From Ilyomonas sp964658445 (GTDB taxonomy: Bacteria; Bacteroidota; Bacteroidia; Chitinophagales; Chitinophagaceae): a stretch of 5,976 nucleotides of DNA. Location: NCBI GenBank assembly GCA_964658445.1, contig CAZZZH010000275.1:1-5976 (forward strand), written 5' to 3'. The notes beneath the pieces were generated by a model that saw only the letters and a program-made list of their open reading frames with translations, was not told the DNA's origin and did not search any database. Position numbers and translations under genes: made by a program. Position 1 is the stretch's first letter, and each line of letters opens with the position of its first letter. Positions 1 through 5,974 of this stretch are shown in pieces.

Positions 1-1
1 C

Positions 2-1459
2 AATGAAAAAGTAGTTCGCGAAGACTTGTTTACGTCTATCCATATTGAAGAATATGAACTGGAAGTGCGCGATACGAAATTGGGTGAAGAAGAATTAACC
101 TCAGATATTCCTAACGTTTCTGAAGAAGCGACCAAAGATCTGGATGAGCACGGCATTATCCGTATTGGTGCCCAGGTTCGTGAAGGCGATATTTTGATTG
201 GTAAGATCACACCAAAAGGTGAAAGCGATCCTACACCGGAAGAAAAACTGTTGCGTGCCATCTTCGGCGATAAAGCCGGTGATGCAAAAGATGCTTCTTT
301 AAAAGCACCAAACGGCACAGAAGGTGTGGTGATAGACAAGAAATTGTTCCAGCGCGCTAAGAAAGATAAAAACGGTAAAATACGTGAAAAGGCTTTGCTT
401 GAAAAAGTAGAAAAAGTTCACGAAAAGAATGAAGAAGATATCAAGAACCTGTTGCTGGAAAAGCTTCAGTTGGTATTGAGAGATAAATCTTCGGCTGGTG
501 TAAGCAATAACTTTGGTGAAGTACTGATTGGCAAAAGCGCGAAGTTTAATCAAAAGAACCTGGCTTCTATTGATTACACGAGCGTAAATCCATTGGGCTG
601 GACCGGCGATGCGGTGATTGATAATCAAATCAACGTTTTGCTTCACAACTACAGCATTAAGTACAACGAAGAACTGGGTCGTTACAAGAGAGAGAAGTTC
701 AACATCTCTATCGGTGACGAATTACCAGCCGGTGTATTGAAGCTTGCCAAGGTTTACTTAGCTGTAAAGCGTAAACTGAAAGTAGGCGATAAGATGGCGG
801 GTCGTCATGGTAATAAAGGTATTGTTGCGAAGATTGTTCGTGCGGAAGACATGCCGTTTATGGAAGATGGAACTCCGGTTGATATTGTTCTGAATCCATT
901 GGGTGTACCCAGCCGTATGAACCTCGGACAGATTTACGAAACCATCCTTGGATGGGCAGGTAAGAGTCTGGGCGTGAAGTTCGCGACGCCGATTTTTGAT
1001 GGTGCTACACCAGAAGAAATCGCTGAATACTGCGAAAAGTCTGGCATTCCTTCTATGGGTCATACGCACTTGTATGATGGCGAAACCGGCGAACGCTTTC
1101 ACCAAAAGGCTACGGTAGGTGTTATCTACATGATTAAGTTGCACCACATGGTAGATGATAAGATGCATGCACGTTCTATCGGACCCTACAGCTTAATTAC
1201 ACAGCAGCCACTGGGTGGTAAAGCGCAGTTTGGTGGTCAGCGTTTTGGTGAAATGGAAGTATGGGCTTTGGAAGCTTACGGTGCTTCTAACATTTTGCAG
1301 GAATTGTTAACCATTAAATCTGATGATATCATCGGTCGTGCGAAGACTTATGAAGCGATCGTGAAGGGTGAGAATATCCCGAAAGCGGGTATTCCTGAAT
1401 CATTCAATGTATTGGTTCATGAGCTGAGAGGGCTAGGCTTGGACCTGAAGTTTGAATAA
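2..1459 (+). CDS. rpoB: RNA polymerase beta subunit RpoB, C-terminal part (5' end outside window)
   Basis: This is the C-terminal 485 residues of the beta subunit of DNA-directed RNA polymerase, the catalytic core enzyme of transcription. The frame is open from the left edge (codons begin at base 2), so the gene starts upstream; the TTG at 26 is an internal Leu codon, not a start. Seen in the sequence: RDTKLGEEE and IPNVSEE, then TPKGESDPTPEEKLLRAIFG, then GDKMAGRHGNKG at bases 785-820. In E. coli that last block carries the active-site lysines 1065 and 1073. The DDKMHARSIGPYSL block follows from about base 1154, with the counterpart of E. coli H1237, and then GGKAQFGGQRFGEMEVWALE. The protein ends naturally at GLGLDLKFE. 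A charged, probably coiled segment around bases 330-470 is lineage-variable in beta subunits. In most bacteria rpoC follows directly; here an intrinsic terminator does. Identification is secure. Confidence 0.98.
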   Translation, partial: NEKVVREDLFTSIHIEEYELEVRDTKLGEEELTSDIPNVSEEATKDLDEHGIIRIGAQVREGDILIGKITPKGESDPTPEEKLLRAIFGDKAGDAKDASLKAPNGTEGVVIDKKLFQRAKKDKNGKIREKALLEKVEKVHEKNEEDIKNLLLEKLQLVLRDKSSAGVSNNFGEVLIGKSAKFNQKNLASIDYTSVNPLGWTGDAVIDNQINVLLHNYSIKYNEELGRYKREKFNISIGDELPAGVLKLAKVYLAVKRKLKVGDKMAGRHGNKGIVAKIVRAEDMPFMEDGTPVDIVLNPLGVPSRMNLGQIYETILGWAGKSLGVKFATPIFDGATPEEIAEYCEKSGIPSMGHTHLYDGETGERFHQKATVGVIYMIKLHHMVDDKMHARSIGPYSLITQQPLGGKAQFGGQRFGEMEVWALEAYGASNILQELLTIKSDDIIGRAKTYEAIVKGENIPKAGIPESFNVLVHELRGLGLDLKFE

Positions 1460-1481
1460 ACCATTTTTGGTTTGATAAAAT

Positions 1482-1515
1482 AAACGCCGCTTACAGAAAT
1501 GTGAGCGGCGTTTTT
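1482..1515 (+). terminator. Intrinsic terminator after rpoB
   Basis: Bases 1482-1495 pair with 1500-1513 to give a 14-bp stem (AAACGCCGCT against AGCGGCGTTT, extended toward the loop through one T-G wobble). The loop is the stable tetraloop GAAA at 1496-1499. A T-rich tract (TTTTTGTTTGCTTTT) starts within the right arm and runs past it. The hairpin begins 22 bases after the rpoB stop codon. This is a textbook Rho-independent terminator and marks rpoB as the last gene of its transcript. Confidence 0.93.
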
Positions 1516-1566
1516 GTTTGCTTTTAGTCTATAAACAACAAAGAGTAATGATTCCGATTTGATTAT

Positions 1567-1596
1567 TTTGCTAATATTTTTAGTTTTATTACTTTG
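1567..1596 (+). promoter_or_regulatory. Candidate Bacteroidota-type promoter for the 2H phosphoesterase gene
   Basis: TTTG at 1567-1570 is followed, after 18 bases, by TTACTTTG at 1589-1596, which matches TAnnTTTG at all but its second position. It lies after the rpoB terminator and about 40 bases before the ATG at 1637, a sensible place for a separate promoter. The surrounding DNA is very AT-rich, so chance matches are easy; the call is tentative. Confidence 0.35.
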
Positions 1597-1636
1597 CATA
1601 AAATTGCTAATTTCTCATTTATTAAATCAATTAATT

Positions 1637-2287
1637 ATGAATTCCAAAAAGCTGAATCTTTACTTAATTGCACTTCTTTTTCCTGGATACATAAAAAACG
1701 AACTGATAAAGAACAAATACTATATGGCTGAGCGGTATGGAAGTTTCGAAGCATTACGTAAGATTCCACATGTCACGCTTAAAACGCCTATAGAGTTACC
1801 GGCTTATCAACATAAACACTTTTTGAATTGGTTTCAATCAATGCCTATAACGACTTCTGCTTTTCAACAGGCGATCAATGGATTTGGTGCGTTTGATAAC
1901 CCTGAATATCCAGTTATATTTGCTAAACCTGACAACATCTCGCGCTTAAAACGACTGCAAAGAGAAATCATCTATTACATTCAAAACAGTCCATTTGAAA
2001 TTCCCTTACATAGGTATGACAAATCTTATACACCACATGCTACGGTTGCATACCGTGACTTGACGGTTCCGGCTTTTAAACAAGCCTGGCAGGAATACAG
2101 AACAAAAGAATATCAGGCAGCTTTTAATGTTACCGGATTTCACTTATTACAACATAATAGAAAATTTTGGGAACCAATCAGCGAACATCATTTGCCTTTA
2201 AATAATACGCTGATTGAAGAATCACGGCTATCTATTCCAGATAAGCAGCCTTTATATCCTACATCAAAAGTCCTCACACTTTTCTGA
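1637..2287 (+). CDS. 2H phosphoesterase superfamily protein ('2'-5' RNA ligase family')
   Basis: A 216-residue protein with the two His-x-Thr signatures that define the 2H phosphoesterase fold: H45-V-T47 (in PHVTLKTP) and H134-A-T136 (in TPHATVAYRD). The N-terminal LNLYLIALLFP fits the first core beta strand. Members of this family act on 2',3'-cyclic phosphates or 2'-5' linkages in RNA and nucleotides in the cytoplasm; the substrate of this one cannot be told from sequence. The frame could be read from a TTG at 1559. I chose ATG 1637 because the extra residues are a low-complexity hydrophobic run from AT-rich intergenic DNA, and because the candidate promoter lies inside that extension. No Shine-Dalgarno sequence is evident. 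The last 35 or so residues lie beyond the usual fold. The gene is clearly more AT-rich than its neighbours (65 of 180 bases are G or C in three lines counted by hand), which may mean separate acquisition. Both catalytic motifs are intact. Confidence 0.88.
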   Translation: MNSKKLNLYLIALLFPGYIKNELIKNKYYMAERYGSFEALRKIPHVTLKTPIELPAYQHKHFLNWFQSMPITTSAFQQAINGFGAFDNPEYPVIFAKPDNISRLKRLQREIIYYIQNSPFEIPLHRYDKSYTPHATVAYRDLTVPAFKQAWQEYRTKEYQAAFNVTGFHLLQHNRKFWEPISEHHLPLNNTLIEESRLSIPDKQPLYPTSKVLTLF

Positions 2288-2689
2288 TTTCAAATGACAT
2301 TTTCGAATGCACACTTAGATTTATTTTGCGTTGAAATGCGACATTACGGGTTGACTTTTCCTAATATCCATTTCGCCTTTCTTCTTTCAAAAAAAGAAAG
2401 CAACAGAGAAGTTATGAATAAGTGTGACGACTTTTCAATGGTATTCATGAGATCGATTCGCTGGTTATTTTCAATTATAATGATTGTTATAATAACTCAG
2501 TAAATCACTTAGCTGTTTAAGCACGGACGAAAACTCTGCGTTCGTCACGAAAATTCCATTTTCAGCTAGAGACTCTCCTTTTTTTGGCGTAATTCATCCC
2601 TGAAGTTGTCGTTATTACACTACGTGAAATGCCCAGCCAATGCTACTTTTAGGTCGTCAATAAAATTCAAACTAAAGTTACACAGCATT
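2288..2689. other. Gene-poor spacer of about 400 bases with small inverted repeats
   Basis: I find no convincing gene here. A 69-codon + strand frame (2294-2503) starts 6 bases after the 2H gene stop and ends in a short hydrophobic stretch (WLFSIIMIVIIT). It has no recognisable domain and no ribosome-binding signal, and its composition resembles AT-rich spacer. Inverted repeats seen: CTTTCTT/AAGAAAG (2377-2383 and 2394-2400), ATTATAA/TTATAAT (2474-2480 and 2487-2493), and GACGAA/TTCGTC (2526-2531 and 2541-2546). A T-run at 2579-2586 is not directly preceded by a usable stem. The promoter of the downstream hydrolase must lie here or further upstream. The best -7-like element is TACTTTTA at 2644-2651 (one mismatch), but no TTTG or TTG sits at a proper distance before it. 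Confidence 0.6.
2526..2551. repeat. Overlapping inverted repeats, possible operator or hairpin
   Basis: GACGAA (2526-2531) is complementary to TTCGTC (2541-2546) across a 9-base gap. The right arm also starts a second, tighter inverted repeat, TTCGT-C-ACGAA (2541-2551). Three copies of the GACGAA-like half-site in alternating orientation could be a regulator site or a weak RNA hairpin. No U-tract follows closely, so it is not a standard terminator. Chance is not excluded. Confidence 0.3.
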
Positions 2690-3565
2690 ATGAAAAAGGT
2701 ACACAAAACAGGGAATCTTCTTACGTCAATGCTATTGGTTGCCATGATTATGTTTGCCGCATTTCAATCGTACGGGCAAGAAATGAAACCTTCCAACAGT
2801 GGCTATGCGCCAGTCAACGGCATTAAAGTGTATTACGAAGTATATGGCGAGGGCAGACCTCTCGTTTTGATACACGGTGCGTTTATGACGATTGCCGGCA
2901 ACTGGGGACAGTTGATTCCTGAGCTGTCGAAAACGAGGAAGGTAATTGCGATTGAAATGCAGGGACATGGACATACGCCGTATTCAGACCGGAAACTATC
3001 GGATACGATGTTAGCAAAAGATGTGGCTGGCGTGATGGATTACCTGAAAATAGACAGGGCTGACATAACAGGATACAGCATGGGCGGCTCGGTGGCGTAC
3101 GAGTTTGCCATACAAAACCCAAAACGCGTAAGAAAATTAGTGATCATTTCTTCTACTTATAAAAGTACGGGCTGGGTACCCGAAGTAAACAGTGCATTTA
3201 AAAATTTAACCCCCGATATGTTTGCGAATAGCCCGATGAAAGCCGCCTACAATGCCGTAGCACCTGATACCACAAAATGGACGAAATTCCTGATGCAGAT
3301 GTTTGCTTTTGCGTCCACACCATTCGACCTGGGGGACGCCAATGTTGCGAAAATCTCTGCGCCGGTGTTGATTATCTCCGGCGACAATGACGGGCTGGAT
3401 AAAGTGGAGCTGATGAAAACTTATAAAATGTTGGGTGGCGGGGTGAGTGCCGATATGCAGCCGATGCCAAAATCGCAACTGGCTATTGTGCCTTCACAAA
3501 GCCATGTGGGCCTGATGATGCAGACAACCACTATTCTGACTTACCTAAACAATTTTTTACAGTAG
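2690..3565 (+). CDS. Exported alpha/beta hydrolase
   Basis: A 291-residue alpha/beta-hydrolase-fold enzyme with an N-terminal signal sequence. Residues 1-7 are basic (MKKVHKT), residues 10-25 are hydrophobic, and a cleavage site near S27-Y28-G29-Q30 is plausible, so the enzyme should leave the cytoplasm. Fold markers in order: LVLIHGAF at 58-65 (H62-G63 oxyanion-hole motif), the nucleophile elbow G128-Y-S130-M-G132, the acid in ISGDND (D234, or less likely D232), and H272 in QSHVG. The triad S130/D234/H272 is therefore complete. The stretch between about 155 and 215 is the variable cap that sets substrate choice. Such proteins include esterases, lipases, haloperoxidase-like and C-C bond hydrolases; the substrate is not predictable here. 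The frame extends back to a TTG at 2606, but ATG 2690 is preferred because it places the signal peptide at the very N-terminus. It stands alone, converging with the protease gene 90 bases downstream. Confidence 0.9.
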   Translation: MKKVHKTGNLLTSMLLVAMIMFAAFQSYGQEMKPSNSGYAPVNGIKVYYEVYGEGRPLVLIHGAFMTIAGNWGQLIPELSKTRKVIAIEMQGHGHTPYSDRKLSDTMLAKDVAGVMDYLKIDRADITGYSMGGSVAYEFAIQNPKRVRKLVIISSTYKSTGWVPEVNSAFKNLTPDMFANSPMKAAYNAVAPDTTKWTKFLMQMFAFASTPFDLGDANVAKISAPVLIISGDNDGLDKVELMKTYKMLGGGVSADMQPMPKSQLAIVPSQSHVGLMMQTTTILTYLNNFLQ

Positions 3566-3618
3566 GCTGTTGGGTTACATAACATTTTCTAAAAAAGGTG
3601 TTAGAACCAGAGATGAAA

Positions 3619-3645
3619 ACTTCGCTTAACTTCTGACTTCGCTTA
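3619..3645. repeat. Short direct repeat between convergent genes
   Basis: ACTTCGCTTA occurs twice, at 3619-3628 and 3636-3645, with a 17-base period. It sits in the 90-base gap between the ends of the hydrolase and protease genes. I see no clear terminator in this gap for either strand, although AACATTTT/AAAA-GG-TGTT (about 3581-3602) could form a weak bulged hairpin. The repeat may be chance or the trace of a small duplication. Confidence 0.4.
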
Positions 3646-3655
3646 GCTGATCCTT

Positions 3656-4666
3656 TTATTTTGTTAGTACAAGATAATTTTTCTTGTTGTCCAGTATCCA
3701 GGAGCCGAATTTGTTGAGCAGGGCTTTGCCTACAATGATATGCTTTCCTTTATCGGTGACGGCTACTACAATGTTGCTTAGCGAATAATGACCGATCTGG
3801 ACATTGTCAATCCTGTATTTGCGGCAGGTATCTGCCACGCCGTTTGCCATTTCGTACTGACCTGTGCCTAAGTAGTTTTCGGTTGTAATGACGCCTTCTT
3901 TTTTCAACTCGGTCTCCATGTCGGTGTTGATGAGCAGATCGGAGGCGCCGGTATCGAACAACCAGATTTGGGTAAGTGCGCCTGTTTTTACTTTTAGGTA
4001 CGTCATTCCATACATGTTTACGATGGGTATGGTATCGGCCGGCGGACCTGACACATCGGCTGCATAGCTTTCGCGCCAGTGGTTGTCGCTTTCTTCGTTG
4101 GTGCGGAAGGGATCGCCACAGGTATACATGGTTTCGAAGAACAGGAGTGAATTGGGATTGGATAATGTTTCCAACTGGGCATCGGTGAGCTTTTTGGTTT
4201 TTACCATTTCTAACTGGCAGCGGCAGAAGCGGTCTACTTTTTCTTCCTCAGGTTTCTTTTCCGTAGATTCATAAATGTTCTTTTTGCATTGGTCCATAAA
4301 CTGGTCTTCGAAGCTTTCTGCCGTTATTAGCGTGGTGACGCCGGTACTGGTAAAACAAGTGTGAACGCGGGCTTTCAACACGCTGTCTTCATTAATCATA
4401 GTGCCGATATCAATAACGCCACCTGCATTGTGCTGACGGTATTGCCTGGCAGTAAAATACCCATCGAGCTGTGCCACCTGGCACCGGCAAATGTAGAGAG
4501 CAGTGCTGTCGGTTCTGTCTTTATGAAGCGAATTGAGACAGTTGTTTTCTAATTGTTTCCTGTTTAGAATGGGTGTGCCCTCCCTGGTATAAATAAAGTT
4601 TCTTTGAGCCGATACGATCTGGACAGACAGAAGCAGGAACAGCAGAGAGAGGACGTGTGGTTTCAT
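3656..4666 (-). CDS. Exported retropepsin-like aspartic protease with duplicated Cys module
   Basis: A 336-residue protein in three parts. Residues 1-20 form a signal peptide (MKPHVLSLLFLLLS, then a likely cut at VSA-Q). Residues about 38-190 hold two copies of a four-cysteine module: C43, C60-R-C62, C104 and C127, C148-R-C150, C183. Residues about 210-336 form a retropepsin-type (clan AA) aspartic protease domain. It has the catalytic motif LFD238-T-G-A-S at 236-242, and the closing IIVGKALLNKFGSW at 310-323, which corresponds to the usual hydrophobic-Gly flap-end motif. Single-domain retropepsins work as homodimers, so this one probably does too, outside the cytoplasm, where the paired cysteines could form disulfides. 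The frame extends 32 codons further upstream to 4762. I chose the ATG at 4664-4666 because it puts the signal peptide first, and because a perfect promoter element (4712-4719) lies inside the extension. The natural substrate is unknown, and a sensory or regulatory role cannot be excluded. Confidence 0.88.
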   Translation of the reverse strand: MKPHVLSLLFLLLSVQIVSAQRNFIYTREGTPILNRKQLENNCLNSLHKDRTDSTALYICRCQVAQLDGYFTARQYRQHNAGGVIDIGTMINEDSVLKARVHTCFTSTGVTTLITAESFEDQFMDQCKKNIYESTEKKPEEEKVDRFCRCQLEMVKTKKLTDAQLETLSNPNSLLFFETMYTCGDPFRTNEESDNHWRESYAADVSGPPADTIPIVNMYGMTYLKVKTGALTQIWLFDTGASDLLINTDMETELKKEGVITTENYLGTGQYEMANGVADTCRKYRIDNVQIGHYSLSNIVVAVTDKGKHIIVGKALLNKFGSWILDNKKNYLVLTK

Positions 4667-4711
4667 TTGCGCAAAGGATAATTGTTGGTGTTGCCGGTTG
4701 TAGTTCTGCGC

Positions 4712-4719
4712 CAAATATA
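4712..4719 (-). promoter_or_regulatory. -7 promoter element for the protease gene
   Basis: Read on the - strand this is TATATTTG, a perfect match to the Bacteroidota -7 consensus TAnnTTTG. It lies 45 bases before the ATG at 4666, which gives a short leader. The matching -33 element is poor: only a T-rich stretch (about 4735-4740) is near the right place, and there is no clean TTTG. The element supports the shorter protease start, since a start at 4762 would put the promoter inside the gene. Confidence 0.5.
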
Positions 4720-4799
4720 ATTTCCCCAGGTTTGTAAAAAGATTTTTTTCTTGTTGAGACATTGCGGTAAAGAACGCATTGCAGAAATGGTCTTTCTGT

Positions 4800-4828
4800 T
4801 TTGCTTACTGCTTCAATCCCTATGTTTG
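4800..4828 (+). promoter_or_regulatory. Promoter of the CDF transporter gene
   Basis: TTTG at 4800-4803, a 17-base spacer, then TATGTTTG at 4821-4828. Both elements match the Bacteroidota TTTG / TAnnTTTG pattern exactly, and the spacing is within the usual range. Transcription would begin about 15-20 bases before the ATG at 4856. I see no obvious metal-regulator operator overlapping it. Confidence 0.6.
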
Positions 4829-4855
4829 CAGTTTGGTGCAGGTTTAATTTCCTTA

Positions 4856-5758
4856 ATGACAGATCAACAAACGGCGGTAAAAGCCACCTGGTTTAGTATC
4901 ATTGGCAACGCATCACTTGCGGTTATCAAAATGATTGTCGGCTACCTCGGTAGTTCGTATGCAATCATTGCAGATGCTATAGAATCTACCGCAGATATCT
5001 TTTCATCATTCTTAGTCTTGTTTGGTATCAAATATATTAGTCGTCCTGCTGATGAAAACCATCCGTACGGTCATGGCCGTGCCGAACCTTTGGTTACTTT
5101 CCTAGTGGTTCTTTTCCTCATTGCGTCTGCTACGGTTATTGCCTACGAAAGTATCAGGAACATCATGACGCCCCATGCGCTTCCCAAAACCTGGACATTG
5201 TTTTTCCTGGCGCCCATTATTATCTGGAAAGAAATTTCTTACCGGCTGGTGATGAAGAAAAGCAGGGAAACCAACAGCTCTGCCCTTCGCGCCGATGCCT
5301 GGCATCATCGCAGCGATGCCATTACCTCGGTGGCTGCCTTTATTGGAATCTCTGTGGCTTCTATCTTAGGCAAAGGCTACGAGGCTGCAGACGATTGGGC
5401 AGCTTTGTTTGCATCAGGGTTTATTTACTACAACAGCTACCATATTTTCCGACCTGCCCTGGGGGAAATTATGGATGAAAACTTATACGAAGACCTTATT
5501 GCGCAAATCAGGGAAATCGCTGCCAATGTTCCCGGCATCCTCTCTACTGAAAAATGTATGATCCGCAAAGCCGGCATGATATACCATGTAGACATGCATG
5601 CCTCCGTGGATGCGGGCATCACGGTACAGCAAGGTCATAATATTGCGCACCTGCTAAAACACACTCTAAAGGAAAAACTCCCTCAGTTAGGTAATATCCT
5701 CATTCATATAGAGCCTAGTTTTCCCCCTGCTACTAGTATCCCCACCCACCGGAATTAA
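4856..5758 (+). CDS. Cation diffusion facilitator (CDF) family metal transporter
   Basis: A 300-residue inner-membrane divalent-metal/proton antiporter of the CDF family, the usual length for FieF/YiiP-like proteins. Six membrane helices are visible at roughly 12-31, 35-60, 80-100, 113-132, 155-172 and 181-198. The C-terminal part from about 208 is the cytoplasmic dimerisation domain. By alignment with E. coli YiiP, the transport site is E43 and D47 in helix 2 (ADAIESTADIFSS) and H150 and D154 in helix 5 (RADAWHHRSDAITS). D66, H69 and H73 in ADENHPYGHGRAE match the second metal site. H248, H261 and H284 (in MH, GH and IH) match the cytoplasmic site. Zn, Fe, Co or Mn export is likely, but the metal cannot be fixed from sequence. 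The frame extends to a TTG at 4751. ATG 4856 is chosen because the family normally begins just before helix 1 and the promoter lies inside the extension. It is divergent from the protease gene. Confidence 0.93.
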   Translation: MTDQQTAVKATWFSIIGNASLAVIKMIVGYLGSSYAIIADAIESTADIFSSFLVLFGIKYISRPADENHPYGHGRAEPLVTFLVVLFLIASATVIAYESIRNIMTPHALPKTWTLFFLAPIIIWKEISYRLVMKKSRETNSSALRADAWHHRSDAITSVAAFIGISVASILGKGYEAADDWAALFASGFIYYNSYHIFRPALGEIMDENLYEDLIAQIREIAANVPGILSTEKCMIRKAGMIYHVDMHASVDAGITVQQGHNIAHLLKHTLKEKLPQLGNILIHIEPSFPPATSIPTHRN

Positions 5759-5779
5759 AAGTTGGTTCTTATTGAACAT

Positions 5780-5974
5780 TCAGAGAGCCCTGCGGAACTC
5801 TCTGGTGAGCGGGATTCGGAGAAACATGTTATCCAGTTCTTCCAGATGCGATGCTCTAATATTTAGAAGAACTGGCAAGCTACATAATGGTTCTGTTGCG
5901 AAGTGGCTGTTTACAATGTGATCAAAATAGAGATGGAAAGTGCTTTGGAGTGGATGGAATGTGTCGCGAAGCGG
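5780..5974 (-). CDS. Possible 3' end of an unidentified - strand gene (runs off window)
   Basis: On the - strand a frame is open from the right edge for 64 codons and stops at TGA (5780-5782 on the + strand TCA). It ends in FLRIPLTREFRRAL. If real, the gene starts beyond the window and converges with the CDF gene. I do not recognise the product. Against it: a competing + strand frame is open over much of the same stretch, the frame contains several rare-looking Arg codons (AGA, CGA, AGG), and an exact inverted repeat lies inside it. The call is a possibility only. Confidence 0.2.
   Translation of the reverse strand, partial: PLRDTFHPLQSTFHLYFDHIVNSHFATEPLCSLPVLLNIRASHLEELDNMFLRIPLTREFRRAL
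5781..5804. repeat. 7-bp inverted repeat after the CDF gene
   Basis: CAGAGAG (5781-5787) pairs with CTCTCTG (5798-5804) around a 10-base loop. Two more C-G pairs are possible inside the loop. It lies 22 bases after the CDF stop. No T-run follows on either strand, so it is at best a weak or Rho-assisted terminator or a transcript-end stabiliser. Confidence 0.4.
5833..5875. repeat. Perfect 10-bp inverted repeat with 23-base loop
   Basis: CCAGTTCTTC (5833-5842) and GAAGAACTGG (5866-5875) are exact reverse complements. The loop contains a tandem GATGCGATGC. No U-tract follows on either strand. The arms could be a long hairpin, a mobile-element or repeat-family remnant, or part of a coding region on the - strand; the sequence alone does not decide. 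Confidence 0.5.

Noticed and set aside
299..1168. Two - strand open frames (299-646 and 758-1168) inside rpoB
   Set aside because: They lie opposite a secure, conserved rpoB reading frame and show no domain of their own; they are shadows of rpoB codons.
1417..1599. 60-codon - strand frame across the rpoB end
   Set aside because: It covers the rpoB terminator and AT-rich spacer, has no recognisable motif, and no promoter is evident.
1559..1636. TTG-started N-terminal extension of the 2H phosphoesterase
   Set aside because: It is a low-complexity hydrophobic run overlapping the candidate promoter. The ATG at 1637 begins just before the first core strand, so I did not call it a signal peptide.
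2294..2503. 69-codon + strand frame with a hydrophobic C-terminus
   Set aside because: No ribosome-binding signal, no known domain and spacer-like composition. A small membrane peptide cannot be excluded but is not supported.
2606..2689. TTG-started extension of the hydrolase
   Set aside because: It would bury the signal peptide 28 residues inside the protein; ATG 2690 gives a normal exported precursor.
2732..3478. Three - strand frames within the hydrolase gene
   Set aside because: They are antisense to a complete enzyme with an intact catalytic triad and show no domains.
3976..4552. + strand frames inside the protease gene
   Set aside because: They are antisense to a protein with clear signal peptide and DTGAS motif, and are overlapping, short and featureless.
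5781..5804. Intrinsic terminator for the CDF gene
   Set aside because: The stem is present but no T-run follows in either direction, so only an inverted repeat is reported.
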